Shown here: positions 11,724 through 24,560 of the stretch, in pieces | Layout: every line of letters begins with the position of its first letter | How positions within the stretch are numbered: the first letter of the stretch is position 1 | NCBI RefSeq assembly: GCF_003597395.2 | Contig: NC_133769.1 | Location: 177,162,541 to 177,226,540 of the forward strand | Source: Chelonoidis abingdonii | Taxonomy: Eukaryota > Chordata > Testudines > Testudinidae | Direction of reading: 5' to 3' | DNA length: 64,000 nt | Made by a program: the position numbers and the translations under genes | Notes under the pieces: model-generated | Told to the model about the DNA's origin: nothing | Seen by the model: the letters and a program-made list of their open reading frames with translations, nothing else | Database searches by the model: none

Positions 11724-13929
11724 ACATTGGACTTATGGCATTTATGCTTTAAAAAAAAGGAGAGGGAGGCCAGTAGTACTGTCTTCTATAACTGGTGGAA
11801 ATATCTGAAGTTGGCTGAATTCAGGCTGTCCATTTTACATTTACTTTATACAATCACAAGGACTAGGTTGTGCATTTGCCCTTTGGTGGTACTTTTAGGC
11901 TTTGCATTTACCCTTTGAAAGACACAAGTTTAATTTCACTGCTACAGATAATGTCAAGTCACTGTCTGGCCGAATACTAGAAAGTGAAATCACATGCTTC
12001 CTCAGATAATATCGCGCAGTTCAGAAGGGGTTAGGATACCCTATTTATGGAAAAACTGTCAAATAAAAAAAAATGCTCCTAGTGATTTTTCCATGTTTGC
12101 CTCCTATTTTTACATAAAAGAATCTCACAGATCAACGAGAGGCCTAGTTAAATAAAATGGGAGACAGGATTGCATTATAATGTACAGCATATACATTATT
12201 TTTCCTGAGCTAGAAGACCTAATCATGCTTTCATTGACATACGTGTTAGGTTTGTCACTGATTTCAAAGGGAGCAAGATGAAGCCCAACATGTGTACTAC
12301 TTCTGTATGCCTCTGAATTTTTCTATTCTGACAGGTGCTAATTCTAGGATTTTTATACTCATCCTGCCTTCAAGGCAGTTTTTTAATATATAATTTGATA
12401 TCAGAGTTTCAATTTTTTAAAGTTCAATAATTGCAGAAGAAATATTTGTTGGCATATAGGAGATATGCATATCTAGTCTTAATTTGCTGTTATTTATGTT
12501 AATGTCAAAACTCTGTGATTTATTAGGGAGCAGAACTGTCCAGTTTATGGGCCCAGCCTAATTTTGATTGAAATCAATAAGGAGTCTTTCCATTGACTTA
12601 ATGGGAATTGTATTTGGATGTAAATCAGAAGTGTAGGTGTAATAAAAAGAAATGGTTATATCTACCTGATATTCTGTTTACTTTTGTGAGTAGTTTTGTT
12701 TGCAAGAATGAAAGCCAAATTGTTTCTCTGATTTCTTTCTTCCTTTCTTTTTTAATCAAAAGCCCTCAGGAATCTTATATAAGCTTTTCTGTCTGATCCG
12801 ATTTCCAGTAATTTCAACCGGTAAAACTGATTCTTTCAGGCCTACTTTATGGCATACTGTCACAGTAGCAGTTCCTTGACCAGCTTTGAATGATTCCTGT
12901 TTATTACAATTGAGACATTACCTTTTGGGGTGACTTACAGATTATAATTAAATGTAATGATTAGGATATGTTTCCTGAGTTTTCCCTTTAACAGAATGCT
13001 GTAGGAATATTACAGCATAGGGGTTGACTGCCCAATTTCAAAAATACAGCAGACCAAGATTTGTATGGTTCTGATAAATGTGGGTCAGCTGTCACAGTCT
13101 TTACTCAGTACTTACTCAGGCTTCAACAGGAGTTTTGGCTGAATAAGCACTGTGAGATTTTGCCCTTGGTATCTAACATATTTAATCTACTTCACTGTGC
13201 ACTGTGGAAGCATTTTGAAAACAGATATTATGTGTTGTCTTTGACTGCCCCACTGTGGCCGCAATAGATTGGATTTAAAATGTGGCAAAATATATGGATT
13301 AGTCTTCAGTCACTCTTGAAAGGAGTACCTCTTTATGCCGAAGACTAAAAAGCTACTTCTTGTTTATTGTATCAACAGTAACTTTGAAACTTTTTTTTTA
13401 CAATTATGTGCAACAATTTCATATAGCCTCCTGGAAAAACAATATCCTTTACTAATACAGTAGCTTCATTGCTCCCTGTCCTTTAGTTGCTAGCATTTTA
13501 ATCTCTTGTTTTCAGCTATTATATCTTTAATAATGTAAAACATAACTTGCTCCTTACCAAATCATTCTCCTGTGAACTGTTTGGGTGAATGTTGTTAGCT
13601 ACTGAGTTTGAGTTCCCTGTGGCTCCTTAAGAACTCTGGTCATAAATTGTGATCCCTCCCCTTCAGTAAAGAAAACGATCTAAAGTAAAAGCTGAGACAA
13701 AGTTGTCAAGTCATCAATAAATTCAGAGATTCTGCTGCTTGCCCGAAATACCCTTTCTTGACAAGGAAATCATTAGATGAGCACATTGAATTAATCTAGG
13801 TAAACAAAATTTCAAACTTTGACACTTTTAAAAGCATTTAAAAGTTGAGAAACTAGATGTGATCACCACTTTTTTTGCTAAACAATATGAGCAGACTTAC
13901 TGCTTTGTTTACATTTTTCGTTACTATGC
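11724..13929. other. Intron sequence with one short palindromic repeat
   Basis: The segment at 12549-12612 (gggcccagcc ... ccattgactt) looks like a decayed member of the short palindrome family described elsewhere in this list. Otherwise I see no element. Confidence 0.5.
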
Positions 13930-14520
13930 TGAAATGTAATTCAAGGTCAAACTTCTTATTCTTACCCTTAAGACCACACAACCCTAACCATGCCTCCATC
14001 TCTGTTCTCATTTCTAACCATATGGACCTTTACTCTGCCAGTGAATCTCACTTTATCTCTCCTTTCATCTTCTCTTTTCTTTGTGCCTTCTTCCATGCTG
14101 GCCTCTATCCCTGGACCTATTGTTCTATTCCAAAGTACCAGGCATCCACCTTCTCATTTAAGTCCTTGCTGAAAACTCAATTCTGAAGCCTTAAAGCGAA
14201 CCCAAGTCAATAAAAATGCTGTCACCCTACTCTTTGCATTAAAAAAACATCTAGGATGGTATCTTCCTCTTCGTCTCCTAGCACTTTTGTTGTCCATATC
14301 TTTAGAGTCTAATTCTGCTATCCTTATTGATGCCAATTAGCTCCTTACTCCAGAGTCTACTCACAGGGTAAATTTCAACATGAGTAGGAATGTCAGAACC
14401 TGGACCATAGACTGTAGAACTCTAAGAGCAGGGACTGTCTTCCTCGATATCACATGGAATGCCAAATGCACTGTTGGAGCAGAGCAAATAACATAAAAAA
14501 ATAGCCTAAGAAAAAAAGAT
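13930..14520 (+). mobile_element. 3' end of an L2-like LINE
   Basis: The plus strand around 14130-14180 reads FSFKSLLKTQF, resembling the C-terminal FKSLLKTH peptide of L2 and L2-like LINEs. It is followed by an untranslated stretch with ctaagagcagggactgtcttcct, the motif usually seen near the 3' end of these elements, and then gcaaataa. The upstream coding part is short and broken. The exact clade is uncertain. Confidence 0.45.
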
Positions 14521-15042
14521 GCAAGTATCCATATCTGGTGTGAGTAATACTTCAGTCGGTCACACTGAAGACTTTCGGGAGTAACGCTGTAGTGTTTAAA
14601 AATGATGAGCCTCATTCTGCCCTACAATTCCCTGTAAAGTCATCTGAAACCACAAACACATGGGCAGAACTGGTAGTATGAAACCTTAATATGATATCAA
14701 AACACTGGAGTTCCTCCACAACACTCGAGCACTTCATTTTGCTTTTTAGCAGTGTCTTGGTTAGGCCTAATTTTTAAAAAATTGTTTATAAACTCTTTAG
14801 TGTATGGGCCTTCTCAAGGTCACAGTGGGGCCACTATTATCTTTTATTAGGCTCTTATGCAGATGTTGTCAGGTCACATTCATTCTATCCAACAGAAGGT
14901 GGAAATTGAACAATGTAGTCCAAATATTAAGTGATAGCTGTGGTATTCTGGACTTCTCCTTTAAGCGCTGAGCCTCCCAGACAGAGTGTCCCTATGGGGC
15001 ACTTTGAAGCTCTTATTGTTACTCACTGGCAGCTGAATCTAG
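14521..15042. other. Intron sequence, nothing recognised
   Basis: No open frame, repeat or motif that I can assign. Confidence 0.5.
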
Positions 15043-15263
15043 TGATCCCTTGAAATATGTGTTAACTACTTAAACATAAGATTAAATAGATTGCTTAGTA
15101 TATCTGTGGCACTCTGAGTCTATTTCCCAGAGCTGAAGAAGAGCTCTGTGTAAGCCAATAGCTGGTCTCTCTCATCAGCAGAAGTTGGTCCAGTAAAAGA
15201 TATTACCTCATCGACCTTCTCTCTCTAATGTCCTGGGACCAACACGACTACAAAAACACTGCA
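15043..15263 (+). mobile_element. Second hammerhead-like repeat family, copy 2
   Basis: It begins with tgatcccttgaaatatgtgt and ends gggaccaacacgactaca. CTGAAGA is at 15133-15139, followed by GAGCTCTGTGTAAGC. The GAAA that should close the motif has changed to a CAAT-like sequence, so this copy should be inactive. It ends about 130 bases before the first recognisable Gypsy gag sequence. Confidence 0.55.
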
Positions 15264-15389
15264 TATGGGATAAAACAGTTATCTTGCAAGCTCCTTCAGC
15301 ACTGAGTGATCACTGAATACCCCCCATGGTATTAAAAGGAGCTTAAAGGGGAATAAAAAGGAACTAAAAAAAGAATCTGTGTGGAAAAA

Positions 15390-18296
15390 TGGAGCAGTTA
15401 AAAGGCCCAGTGGAGTTGAAGCTCTGGAAACGTGGAAAACAACTTAAGAAGGTTTAAACAGTGCTTCACTTTTGATCTTCATGCAGCAGGTGCCAGCAAA
15501 AAAAGAAGACAGGAAGGTAGCCTTATTTCTGAAAATAGCTGTTTCTTTGGTTTTTAGTATTTTTTTGTAAACTCAGGCAGAGGAGGCTAACTATGAAACT
15601 GTATTAGAGAAATTTGAGGAGTACTGCACTTCATATAAAAATTAAACATCCGAGAGAGTTGTTTTTAAACACAGTACAACAAGAAGCTGAAACCATAGCA
15701 GGGTTTGTGACTGATCTAAAACCGAAGAACCAATCTTGCAATTTGAGGGGTCTAACTTAGTCCCTGGTAAGAGACCAGATCATGACTGGAATCTGCACAA
15801 AAAACAGAGAGAGAGACTACTGAGACCCCCAGGATTAACCCTCAAGAGGGTAATTAGAATTTGCCAAGTAAAGGAAGTCACCTAGTCCAGAATAAAGCTT
15901 GTGAAGATTGAACAGTGCTCTAGACACTACAGAGAATTGAAAACACTACTAGAGAAGAGACCTGAGGCAGAAAGGATTGCAAAACTCAAAGCTGAAATCC
16001 TGCAAAAACAGCACATGAAGCTGCACATGCTGTGGCAACCAATACAAACCAAAACAATGCCTGCTATATGGGAAGAGATGAAAAAATGTAATGGATTACA
16101 TTAGTTTGCAAGAGTTTGCAAGCACCAGCAGAGTATCTACAGGAAGAACAAAGAGTAGGACAAAAGCACAGCTAACTCAGATGAATTCTTCACAGGAGCA
16201 CTAGGAAACATTGCATCACAAGATGATTGGACTATCAACCTCAAAGTAAATGAGATATTTATTTTTACATTGGACATTAGTGCACAAGCCAATGTGTTGC
16301 TAGAGACAATGTTATTAGCACTAAAAGAAAAGTTGCAGGTATTGGAGGATAACTGGGTAAAACTCAGGGCTTAGCATGGTAAGCTTATCCCCATTAAAGG
16401 TGTATGTAAATTAAATGCATGAGTAAATAACAAATTGGAAAAATTAAAATTTGTAATAATACCAGCAAAAAGCACACCCATTATTGGATTAAAAGCATGT
16501 CACACCCTTGGTCTCATAAAGAGGGTGCATTCTTTGGAGGGGCAAAGGACCAAAACAGTTAAGGAAGAGTTTGAGTGGATAGGGAAACTCACAGTAGCAC
16601 ACAGAATAGAGCTGGAAGAGCACAACTCTGCCACAATTCATGCCCCTAGGAAAGTTCTCCTAGTCATAAGCCAGAGACTAAAAGAGGAGCTGGATGAGCT
16701 CAATTCTCTGGGAATCATCCAGTGAGTAGAAGAACCAACAGAGTAGATAATTGTAGAAAAGCAGACAGAACCCTTCGCTTGTACATAGACCCAAAAGAAT
16801 TCAATATGTGAAAAGGGAACATTTTCCACAATCTACATGGCAAGAAATTTGGGCTGAATATGATTGATGGTTCTACACTTGATGCAGGGTTCAGGTAAGT
16901 GCCCTTAGAAAAACAGAGCATCTGTTTGTGCACATTCAACAGCCCCTTTGGAAGACCCTGTTTGGGTTGTGTTTGGTACAACAGATTTTTGATGGCATAG
17001 AAGGTACTAAGGTTTTTACATAAATGATGTTTTGATGTGGGGAAAAACAGCAGAGAAGCATCAGCAGAGGCTCTGAGCTACTTCAGAAAGATCCCTAGCT
17101 ACTGGGCTAAAGCTAAACAAACAAATGTAAATTCCATGTAACAGAAATAACATAGTTGGAGAGAAGTTAACACAACAAGATGTACAGGTAGATCTTAGTA
17201 AGGCTGAGGCCATCACCAACATGCCTGTCCTACCAGACAAGGAAGGAGTACAAATATTCCTTGGAAAGGTGAGCTGTGTTGGGAAATTTGTGCCTCATCT
17301 AGCTGCCTGAACTTATAACCTGTGAGTATTACTATGCAAAGACATCCAGTGGACATGGGAGACTGAAGGTGTTAGGTGAAGATGTCCCAGTCCTTAGGTA
17401 CTATGAAAATAAGCCCCAAACTAAATTCTTCACAGACTTCTCCATGAAGCATATGGCTCAGTCCTCTTACAACAATGTAGTCAAAATAGGAGCCCTGTGG
17501 CATATGTATCACGAGTGCTAACAAAAACTGAGTATCAGTACACTCAAATAGAGAAGGAGGCTTTGGCCTAGTCAGGGGTTAGACTCGATGACCCTTGTGG
17601 TCCCTTTTAACCCTGTGGTTCTATGATTCTAGTCCAATGATGTAAAAAGTTTTATTTCTTTGTTTATGGCAGGACTGTGCTGTCTGAAAGTAACCAGAAA
17701 CCACTTTTTGCCCTTGCCAAAAGGGGTCTGACAAATACCTTTCCTCCCCCACTCCACCACCAAAAATAGAAATTTTTTTCAGCTAAAAATCTATGATTTG
17801 CAAATTGAAGACAAACCTGGGAGAGACTTGGTGGTTACAGATATACTCTCTAGAACATTTGACAGACCACACGTTTTTGAATGTGAGTCTGGTCAAAAAA
17901 CCCTGTCTGTTCTCAGACAGAATGTGGACTGTGATTGCCAGACATATTGCTCAGCATGAGGACCTGCAGAACGTAATTAAGCCTATTCACATAGGATGTC
18001 CAGAACAGCATATTCTCAGCCCCTATTATCAAGTTAAGGAGGAAGTTCTCAATACTAGAGGAGATTTTGTTTAAAGGCACCAGGGTGATGATCCCTAAGG
18101 TGTTACAGAAAAATATGTTTAGAAGAATACATGGGGTGAAATAAAGGCCACAGACATTTCATACTGGCGTCAAATGAACACTGACACTTCAGGAAGCTGT
18201 CAAGCTTGTTGCATATGCCAAAAGTACAGGTCAAGTCAAGTGAAAGGGTCCATATTGGTGGCACAGGAAAAATTAATCCCCTCATGCAAAGTAGGT
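15390..18296 (+). pseudogene. Decayed Ty3/Gypsy retroelement, plus strand
   Basis: The order of remnants is gag, protease, reverse transcriptase, RNase H, integrase. Gag pieces include ELKLWKRGKQLKK (about 15415) and FEEYCTSYKN (about 15615). The protease site reads LDISAQANVL near 16270 in place of a D(T/S)G motif. The open segment 16435-16725 carries IIPAKSTPIIGLKAC and leads into the reverse transcriptase. The active site reads YINDV near 17005 where YIDD is expected. RNase H follows (EYQYTQIEKEALA near 17530, then KPLFALAK near 17700). The integrase zinc-binding end is CQACCICQKYRSSQ near 18205. The catalytic core of the integrase and both LTRs are missing. Stops and frameshifts are frequent. 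A 56-base CR1 end interrupts it at 17573-17628. Confidence 0.8.
17573..17628 (+). mobile_element. Very short CR1 or SINE tail inserted in the Gypsy element
   Basis: The 56 bases contain gactcgatgacccttgtgg and end in ctatgattct, the CR1-type 3' end that is also shared by the tail of tortoise SINEs. The word ctagt occurs on both sides (17568-17572 and 17629-17633) as a target duplication. The RNase H reading of the host resumes after it. Confidence 0.7.
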
Positions 18297-18700
18297 ATAG
18301 TTTTTTCCACCCACTGTAAACAAATAAATCTTCTTGACTAGATTATTATTCTTACTTTGTGATAGCCTGACTAGAAGATACTACAGTGTAATGTCTTGCT
18401 TAGGACACCCAGAACTCTGAGCCACTGTTACCTGTCTACCTCAGCAGAAGTGAGCTTTGCTGCTGCTAAGCTGCATATCAGTTCCCTGACACATCAGTTT
18501 ATCTGCCTTGTCAGTAAACTTCAGGACTCTGCCAGTCTGAACCTTGCCTGGAAGTTAACAATCAGTAAACGCCAGTTCCTGGGTTCCATTGTTGAAGCTG
18601 ATTGTGGTGTCCCGGAAGTTGATGCTGCTGTAGGAGCATTCTAGAGAGAGTTTGACTATGATTGCAGAGGTATTAACTAGCCATTTCATTTTGAATTATC
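18297..18700. other. Unclassified stretch between two elements
   Basis: 18375-18640 is moderately GC-rich and has a frame of 82 codons (18396-18644) with no recognisable domain. It may be part of an LTR or another repeat, but I cannot support a name. Confidence 0.4.
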
Positions 18701-18876
18701 TCTTACAATATATGTTAACTACTTATGCTACACAATCTGTTCCCCTTATATTTAGTGACTCTCTGAGTACCTTTCCGAGACCTGAAGAAGAGTTCTGTGT
18801 AGCTCAAAAGCTTGTCTGTTTCACCAGCAGAAGTTGGTCCAATCACAACTGTTACCTCACCCACCATGTCTCTCAA
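18701..18876 (+). mobile_element. Second hammerhead-like repeat family, copy 3
   Basis: CTGAAGA lies at 18782-18788. The next bases GAGTT, CTGTGT and AGCTC can fold into a five-base stem with one G-U pair. The closing GAAA is AAAA, so the conserved G after the stem is lost. The downstream part reads cagaagttggtccaat and acctcacccacc, matching copies 1 and 2. Confidence 0.55.
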
Positions 18877-20093
18877 ACTACCATTTTTGTTAAGTTTGAA
18901 TGCTATACTTTGGTAGATATTTATGTAACACCCGTTTTTCTATGAATTGGCCATTTAGCTTATCAGAAAATTCTTTAGAACATTTTTAGCTTCATAGCAA
19001 TCACCTGACCTTGAGGGTTCCTCTTCATCTTTTCCATAGCAAAATTAGAATATATTAATCCAAACTGCTAAACCCATAAATTAAATACAACTTTGAATAA
19101 CTATAACTGCTATAGAAGGTTAATTGGTTCTTTGCTGCTTGAAGTGCCAGCCTACCCCTAGTTTGTGTCAAGATAAATTGCTTTGAGGATAGTTCTCTTA
19201 CTAACTTCCCATTTGGTAGACTGGCAATTGAATTCAGGAAGGCAAATCATTCAGTTACATATTATGCAAGTAAGCACTTTTCTGTGCTGAAACTACCATT
19301 TGGCCAGGATACTTACTTATTCAACCACATACAGAAGATGGTTATAATGTAAGCACATCTCAAACATTCAGAAGATCCTTGTCCTTCTATCATGATTAAC
19401 AATTTCCTTGAGGTGCTACTCTATTACTTCTGTATAACAAGGAGATTCTTGTGTATTGGTCAGAGTTAGCTTCCACTAGGGAGTTATGAAATTTAAGAAA
19501 TGTATGAAGGCTTGTCACAATAAGGTTTGGGAATGAAAGAAAAAAGCAGACTTTTAAGGTGTCCAAGTGTATTTCAAAAAGAGGGAGTCTGTTAAGGTTG
19601 CCCAACACACCCCATTATAAGACCCTGGCTTATTTTGCCAAGTTTAACTATTTGGGCTGAAAGTTTATGTGCTCGATGTCTGCCTCAGGCTGAATTTTTA
19701 ATGGAAAAGTTTAGCCAAAGCTGTTCATGCTAAAGAGAATTCAACCAATTAGCTGAGTCCTGTGGCCGGTCTTGCTGTGCATGAGTCTTGCACATTTTCA
19801 TAGCCAAGACTGAAACCAAGACCTCTTGTGGGGATCATATGAAGGAACTCTAGAAGGGACTCAAAATGAAGCCTCCTTCTAGACAGGCCAATAGGAACTG
19901 GGCCAAACTTGTCTAAAATAGAAGTTGCGTATTGTATATATTATACAATATTTTGTAAACACAGTTAAGAACAGGAGCATCATTTGCTATAAGGCACCGG
20001 GGGGCAGTTGCCTCCACACACACCTTGGTTTGCCACCCTGACTTTTCATAGCTCTTTGCCAGACAAGACTATGATGCCTTTTGAAGCTATTGT
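18877..20093. other. Intron sequence, nothing certain
   Basis: The segment 19630-19780 (gggctgaaagttt, ggctgaatttttaatggaaaag) looks like a dispersed reptile repeat that I cannot name. The remainder shows nothing. Confidence 0.4.
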
Positions 20094-20396
20094 GAGTATG
20101 TCTGCACTGTCACTGGGAGCAAGCCACCAAGCCCACGTACACAGACTCACACTAGGTCAGTTCAAGACAGTGCACTAAAAATAGCAGCATAGACATTGCA
20201 ACACCAGCAGCGGCCCAGACTAGCTGCCCAAGTCCAAGCCTGCCCAGCCCTGTGGGTCCAAGCTCAGGTGACTAGCCTGAACCGCCACCAGTGTTGCTAC
20301 TTCCATATTGCTATTTTTAGCATGCTAATTGGAGCCATGCTAGCACAAGTCTGTATACCCAGGCTGCATGCTCCCAGCTGCAGGGTAGACATACCC
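20094..20396. mobile_element. MITE with GTATGTCTRCACTG-type inverted ends
   Basis: The left end gagtatgtctgcactg pairs with the inverted right end cagggtagacataccc. The bases tgt lie next to both ends, possibly a 3-base target duplication. The interior is GC-rich with several CCCAGC-type words and no coding capacity. The superfamily is uncertain; similarity of the ends to the element at 62744 suggests PIF/Harbinger. Confidence 0.65.
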
Positions 20397-21299
20397 TGTG
20401 GAGCAGATCAGGGCTCCTAATTGCCATGTTGTCAGCACCACCTCCCTGTCTCTGCTGTCTGGACAGGAAGCAGCAGTGGTGCCCTCTGGGCTGGAGCTGA
20501 GCACGGAGAGAGCAGGCCCCTGATCCTTTCCCTGAGCTGGCCATTGGTGAGACACCCTCCTTAGCCCACTGACCTCCCCACAGTCCCAGGATAGGACCAG
20601 CCAACCAGCTCCCACCTGCTTCAAGATGGGACTGGCCCACTAAATGTCCATGAGCAGCCTTGGTTTCAGTGGGATGGCAGAAGCAGGAGATACCAGCACA
20701 ACTTTGCCTGCCTCCAAGCCCAGAACTTTTTTTGAAATGATGCCCCTGCTTATGGGCTCTTGTTTAACTGCACACAGAATGTTTTCCTCCTGAAAAAGTT
20801 CAAAGTATGAATAGTTTACTCAGTAGACAGTATTCTGTCTAAAGTACATTCACATATGCCCATCAGCTTGTGGATGCAGTTTTATTGATTCTTAGTCATG
20901 GAGATTTCCTGTTAGTTTTTAATGTATGTAGTAACTGTGAAAGTTGTTGGACAAGATATAAACTTTACATGTGTAGCATTAACAGTTGGGTCAAAATGTG
21001 TGATTTCAGGTGCTTAAGATAGGCATCTAAATCCATATATACAGTAACCTAAATTAAAGATAACCTGAATTTAAGTGCTGAGCCGATCTCCCCTGATTTA
21101 GTCCACACCTCTGAAACTTATGTTCCTAGATTAACATGCACACTTTGAAAACCATGAGTTATAAACAGAGGTCATATATAGTAGATTCATGGGAAAAGAG
21201 TGAGAAAAGTGTGTCAGTGACAATGCAGGTCCCACTACATTTTTAGTACCCAAAAAGCTGTTGACACATCTTACACTACTAGTGCCATTGTATCTTTGA
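20397..21299. other. Intron stretch with a GC-rich block
   Basis: 20400-20740 is richer in GC than its surroundings and contains overlapping open frames on the minus strand (20317-20640). They lack known domains. I see no terminal repeats that would define an element. Confidence 0.4.
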
Positions 21300-21540
21300 A
21301 TGAGGAAAGAGTACAGTCTCTTATACAGCACTTTACAGGTTGAGGGCTGTATGGACATGTAAACTAAATTGCCCTTACCACATTCCTGTAAGATAGGCAG
21401 GTATCCCTCCCCAAATGAGGAAACGGAGGCACAGGCAAATAAGTGATTTACCATGCAATGAATCAGTAGCAGAACTGGGCTTAGAGCTCAGGACTTTCTG
21501 ACTCCAAGACCTGTTCTCGTTTGCCCAAAACATGCTGCCT
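21300..21540 (-). mobile_element. MIR-type SINE (old, diverged)
   Basis: The plus strand reads ccaaatgaggaaacggaggcacag followed by a decayed gcagaactgggc and ctgactccaagacc. These are the complements of the MIR core and its tRNA-derived end. MIRs are shared by all amniotes, so this copy is expected to be old. Confidence 0.65.
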
Positions 21541-24500
21541 CTTCATGGTGATAATTAACTAATCTTACCTCTTGCTCTTCAACCAAGTAAGTAAATCCCA
21601 TCCATTTTACCAAGGCACTAGTGACTTGCAGGCCACTTTTTTCCAAAAAATTAAATAAATACAAATTTGCAACTTGAGTCTGTAGTTCCAGGTTACCAGA
21701 GGGGAATAGTGGAATTCACACACAAATGGACCGTACAAATTTTCTTTACAATGACCATATAGTTAGATGAACAACTGGTACAAAGAGAAAACTCATGCAG
21801 ATTTAGCATTGAAGGGGAATTTTGATTTAACAGATTGGTCCACCATTCCTTAGTAAGTGAACCTAGTAATGTTTCCAGCATCAGCAAGCCAGTTGCCATC
21901 TGAAGGGTAGGCAATAGTCATTCAATCAAAATCTCTCTGAACCAGATTAACACCATTTTCCCCCTAAAAAATAAAAAAGAAGAAATATATAACTTGTTGA
22001 TTGGTGCCATTTCCTCCTCTTTTGCTACAGTTCTCTCTAGCTGAAATTCACATACTGTGGGGCTTAAGAGTTGCCTAGGTTTTGTGCTGGTCCTTTTGCT
22101 TTGTGCACACGGTGAACCTCTACTTGGACATTCTGTCTCTTCCCTATCTATGCTGTTCTGAATGAATGACTGCTGCATATTGCTCTACTTCTTCAACTCA
22201 CATCCCTGCGCACACTTTTTAGTGTAAAAATTGTGGATAAATAAAGTTAAGCTGAGGGCAAAATACTCCATTCACATCTATTAGGTATTCAGTTGTTCTT
22301 AAAACTTGCACAGTTAAAAAAACCTCATCATTCACTGCAAATATATCCAGTAAATGCAGTGGACCTGATTCTGATATCACTTACACTGGTGAAGTTCCCC
22401 GGACTCTACTGAAGCTAACTGCTGATGATCTCCAACATAAGTTCTTATATTAATGTTAAAACCAGGCCGGGTGCCTTCTTACAGTTAGAGTAGGGGATAA
22501 TGTGGTTCTGCAATGGCAAGTAGAGTTTTTAAATAGCTCTCTCCGTAAGGAAGTAGTAGATCAACCCCATGTCATCTTTAAGATGAATTTTTAAGGAGAT
22601 TCAAAATAGAGATGGTGACATGAATGAGAATTTCAAGAGACCAAGAAAACAAAAACCATTCTGAAGTCTGAAATTCAACTCAGTTTCAAATACTGCTCTA
22701 GGATGTTCACATCCCTCCCCTTGTCTTCTGTGGAGATCACCTGCAGACAGAATTTAGCCCTTAATGGGAAGACTCTACAACAGTTGGATATTTGTTCACC
22801 AGCCTGAGTAATTTTCTGTGTTACTCGGTGTGCTTCTCAGTATATGCTGTAGGAGATAGTTACTTCCTCTTTTTTGTAGTATTATTTCTGCCTTTTCTAT
22901 ACAATGCTCAAGGTCTTCCTTATAGACTGTGATTATTTTGTCAGCTCATTTAGCATAAACTTCACCCCATGCAAAAAGTCAGCACAAGACTCATGCACCT
23001 CTTAAATCCCATTTAAGATTTCAAAATAGGGCTTAAGTGAGACTCAGGTGGTGCACATGGATTGGACCTCTGCACAGGGATGAATTTCAGTCTTCCGAAA
23101 GTCGATTGCTTCCAACTAAAATCTGAAGGTACACCTGGTGCACTATAAATGTGTTATCTGGTTTACTTTACGCAATATCTTTTTCCTTGGCATGGGTTTT
23201 CTACAGGGAACAGCATTGAGGAAACTAGCTAGGATCACAGTTTTCTTGATGTGTCATTTCTACTCTGTATGAAGAGTCTGATCATCAACATACATTTCTT
23301 CTGTTCAAAGGACAAATGATGTTACACCCCCATGGTGTGAGGGGACATGAGAGCAAATAGAAAGATGCACATCACAGCTGTGGCTAACAAGCGGAATATA
23401 CTTCACACTGTAGTATTGCTACTGAAAATTGCTAAATTCATGGAATACAGAAAAAACTTTGCTGCACAACTCATTGTAAATTATTAAATGAAAGTAAGAG
23501 ATGCTGGGTATGCAGACTTCCCTTTGTCTTTTCTAAATGGGAGCTACCAAAAATAGTGATTCAGAAAACAATCCTCATGAAATATGCAGGAAACCTGCTG
23601 TACTGTTCTTGAAAGAAATATTTGAGAGCCATTAAGAAGTTATTTTTAAAAATATTGTTATTTCCTGCTGATTGCCTACAGTACATTCTGGTCTTTGTCA
23701 AGGCTAAGACTGCAGAGTTAACATCTTTGTCTTGACAGAGTGAGGACAGTGGTTGTTTTGTATGTACTTTGACACCAGGAATAACCTCCATTCCATGGAA
23801 TAGTAATATCCCATTTTTATACATACATAACAGAAACATACACAATGTCATGTAATATATAGGGTCCAATCCTGCTCCCCTGTCAGAAGACATCAATTTC
23901 AGTGGAAGCAGGACAGGACCCCTAGTCTCAAACTTAAAATTTCTAGAATAACTGGTGCTTTTGGGTGCCCAACCTGAGAAATTATAAAGGAGCTTCATTT
24001 TCAAAGGAGGAGAGTTCAATGTTTGCAATTCATGCCTCTTCAAGGTGTTTCAAGTGAGGCACCCGAAATCACTAGTCACTTCTGAAAGTCTTTGCCTGAT
24101 GAGTTAATTACTTTCTAAAGTCAAATAGCCATTAACATTACCTCATTATTATCGCAGTTGCTTTGAATGGGAGGGTCTGTATGGTAGAAAATTAACAAAA
24201 TGAAATATCACAAAAAACATAACACATAAATGCAAGAGCTATAAAATACTTGATTTTATGCCCTTTAAAGGCATTCATAATCTTCTCTTATTTGGTCAAA
24301 GTTACTGTGGAGAGTCATGAAAGGATTAGCAAATAGTGAAATGATGCAAAGGAGAAGAGACTAAACAAAGTGACTTTATCAGCTATATCACCATTTAATT
24401 TGCAGGACTATCAATGTTATTTCAACAATCTCTATTTGGTAAGATTGCACTAATGCAGAGATAAAGGTATAATTAAGTTTACCATAATTTTATGAGCAGT

Positions 24501-24560
24501 TATGGAAGAGCTTTATTGCATTATCTCCTGAGAATACCACCCCTTCTTCTCAGTAGGTGT
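21541..24560. other. Intron sequence with two short palindromic repeats
   Basis: A half-palindrome begins near 22361 (ggacctgattctgat) and a fuller one lies at 23862-23922. The longest open frame of the window, 23561-24043 on the minus strand, spans the second palindrome and shows no domain. I treat it as chance. Confidence 0.5.
23862..23922. repeat. Short palindromic repeat
   Basis: gggtccaatcctgctcccc pairs with the inverted ggaagcaggacaggacccc across a loop containing catcaatttcagtgg. It is one of several such palindromes in the window. Confidence 0.55.

Noticed and set aside
20317..20640. GC-rich block as a CpG-island promoter
   Set aside because: CpG pairs are rare in it despite the GC content, so it does not read as an island.
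23561..24043. Longest open frame of the window (160 codons, minus strand)
   Set aside because: It has no recognisable domain or splice context, runs through a palindromic repeat, and is within the length expected by chance in 64 kilobases.
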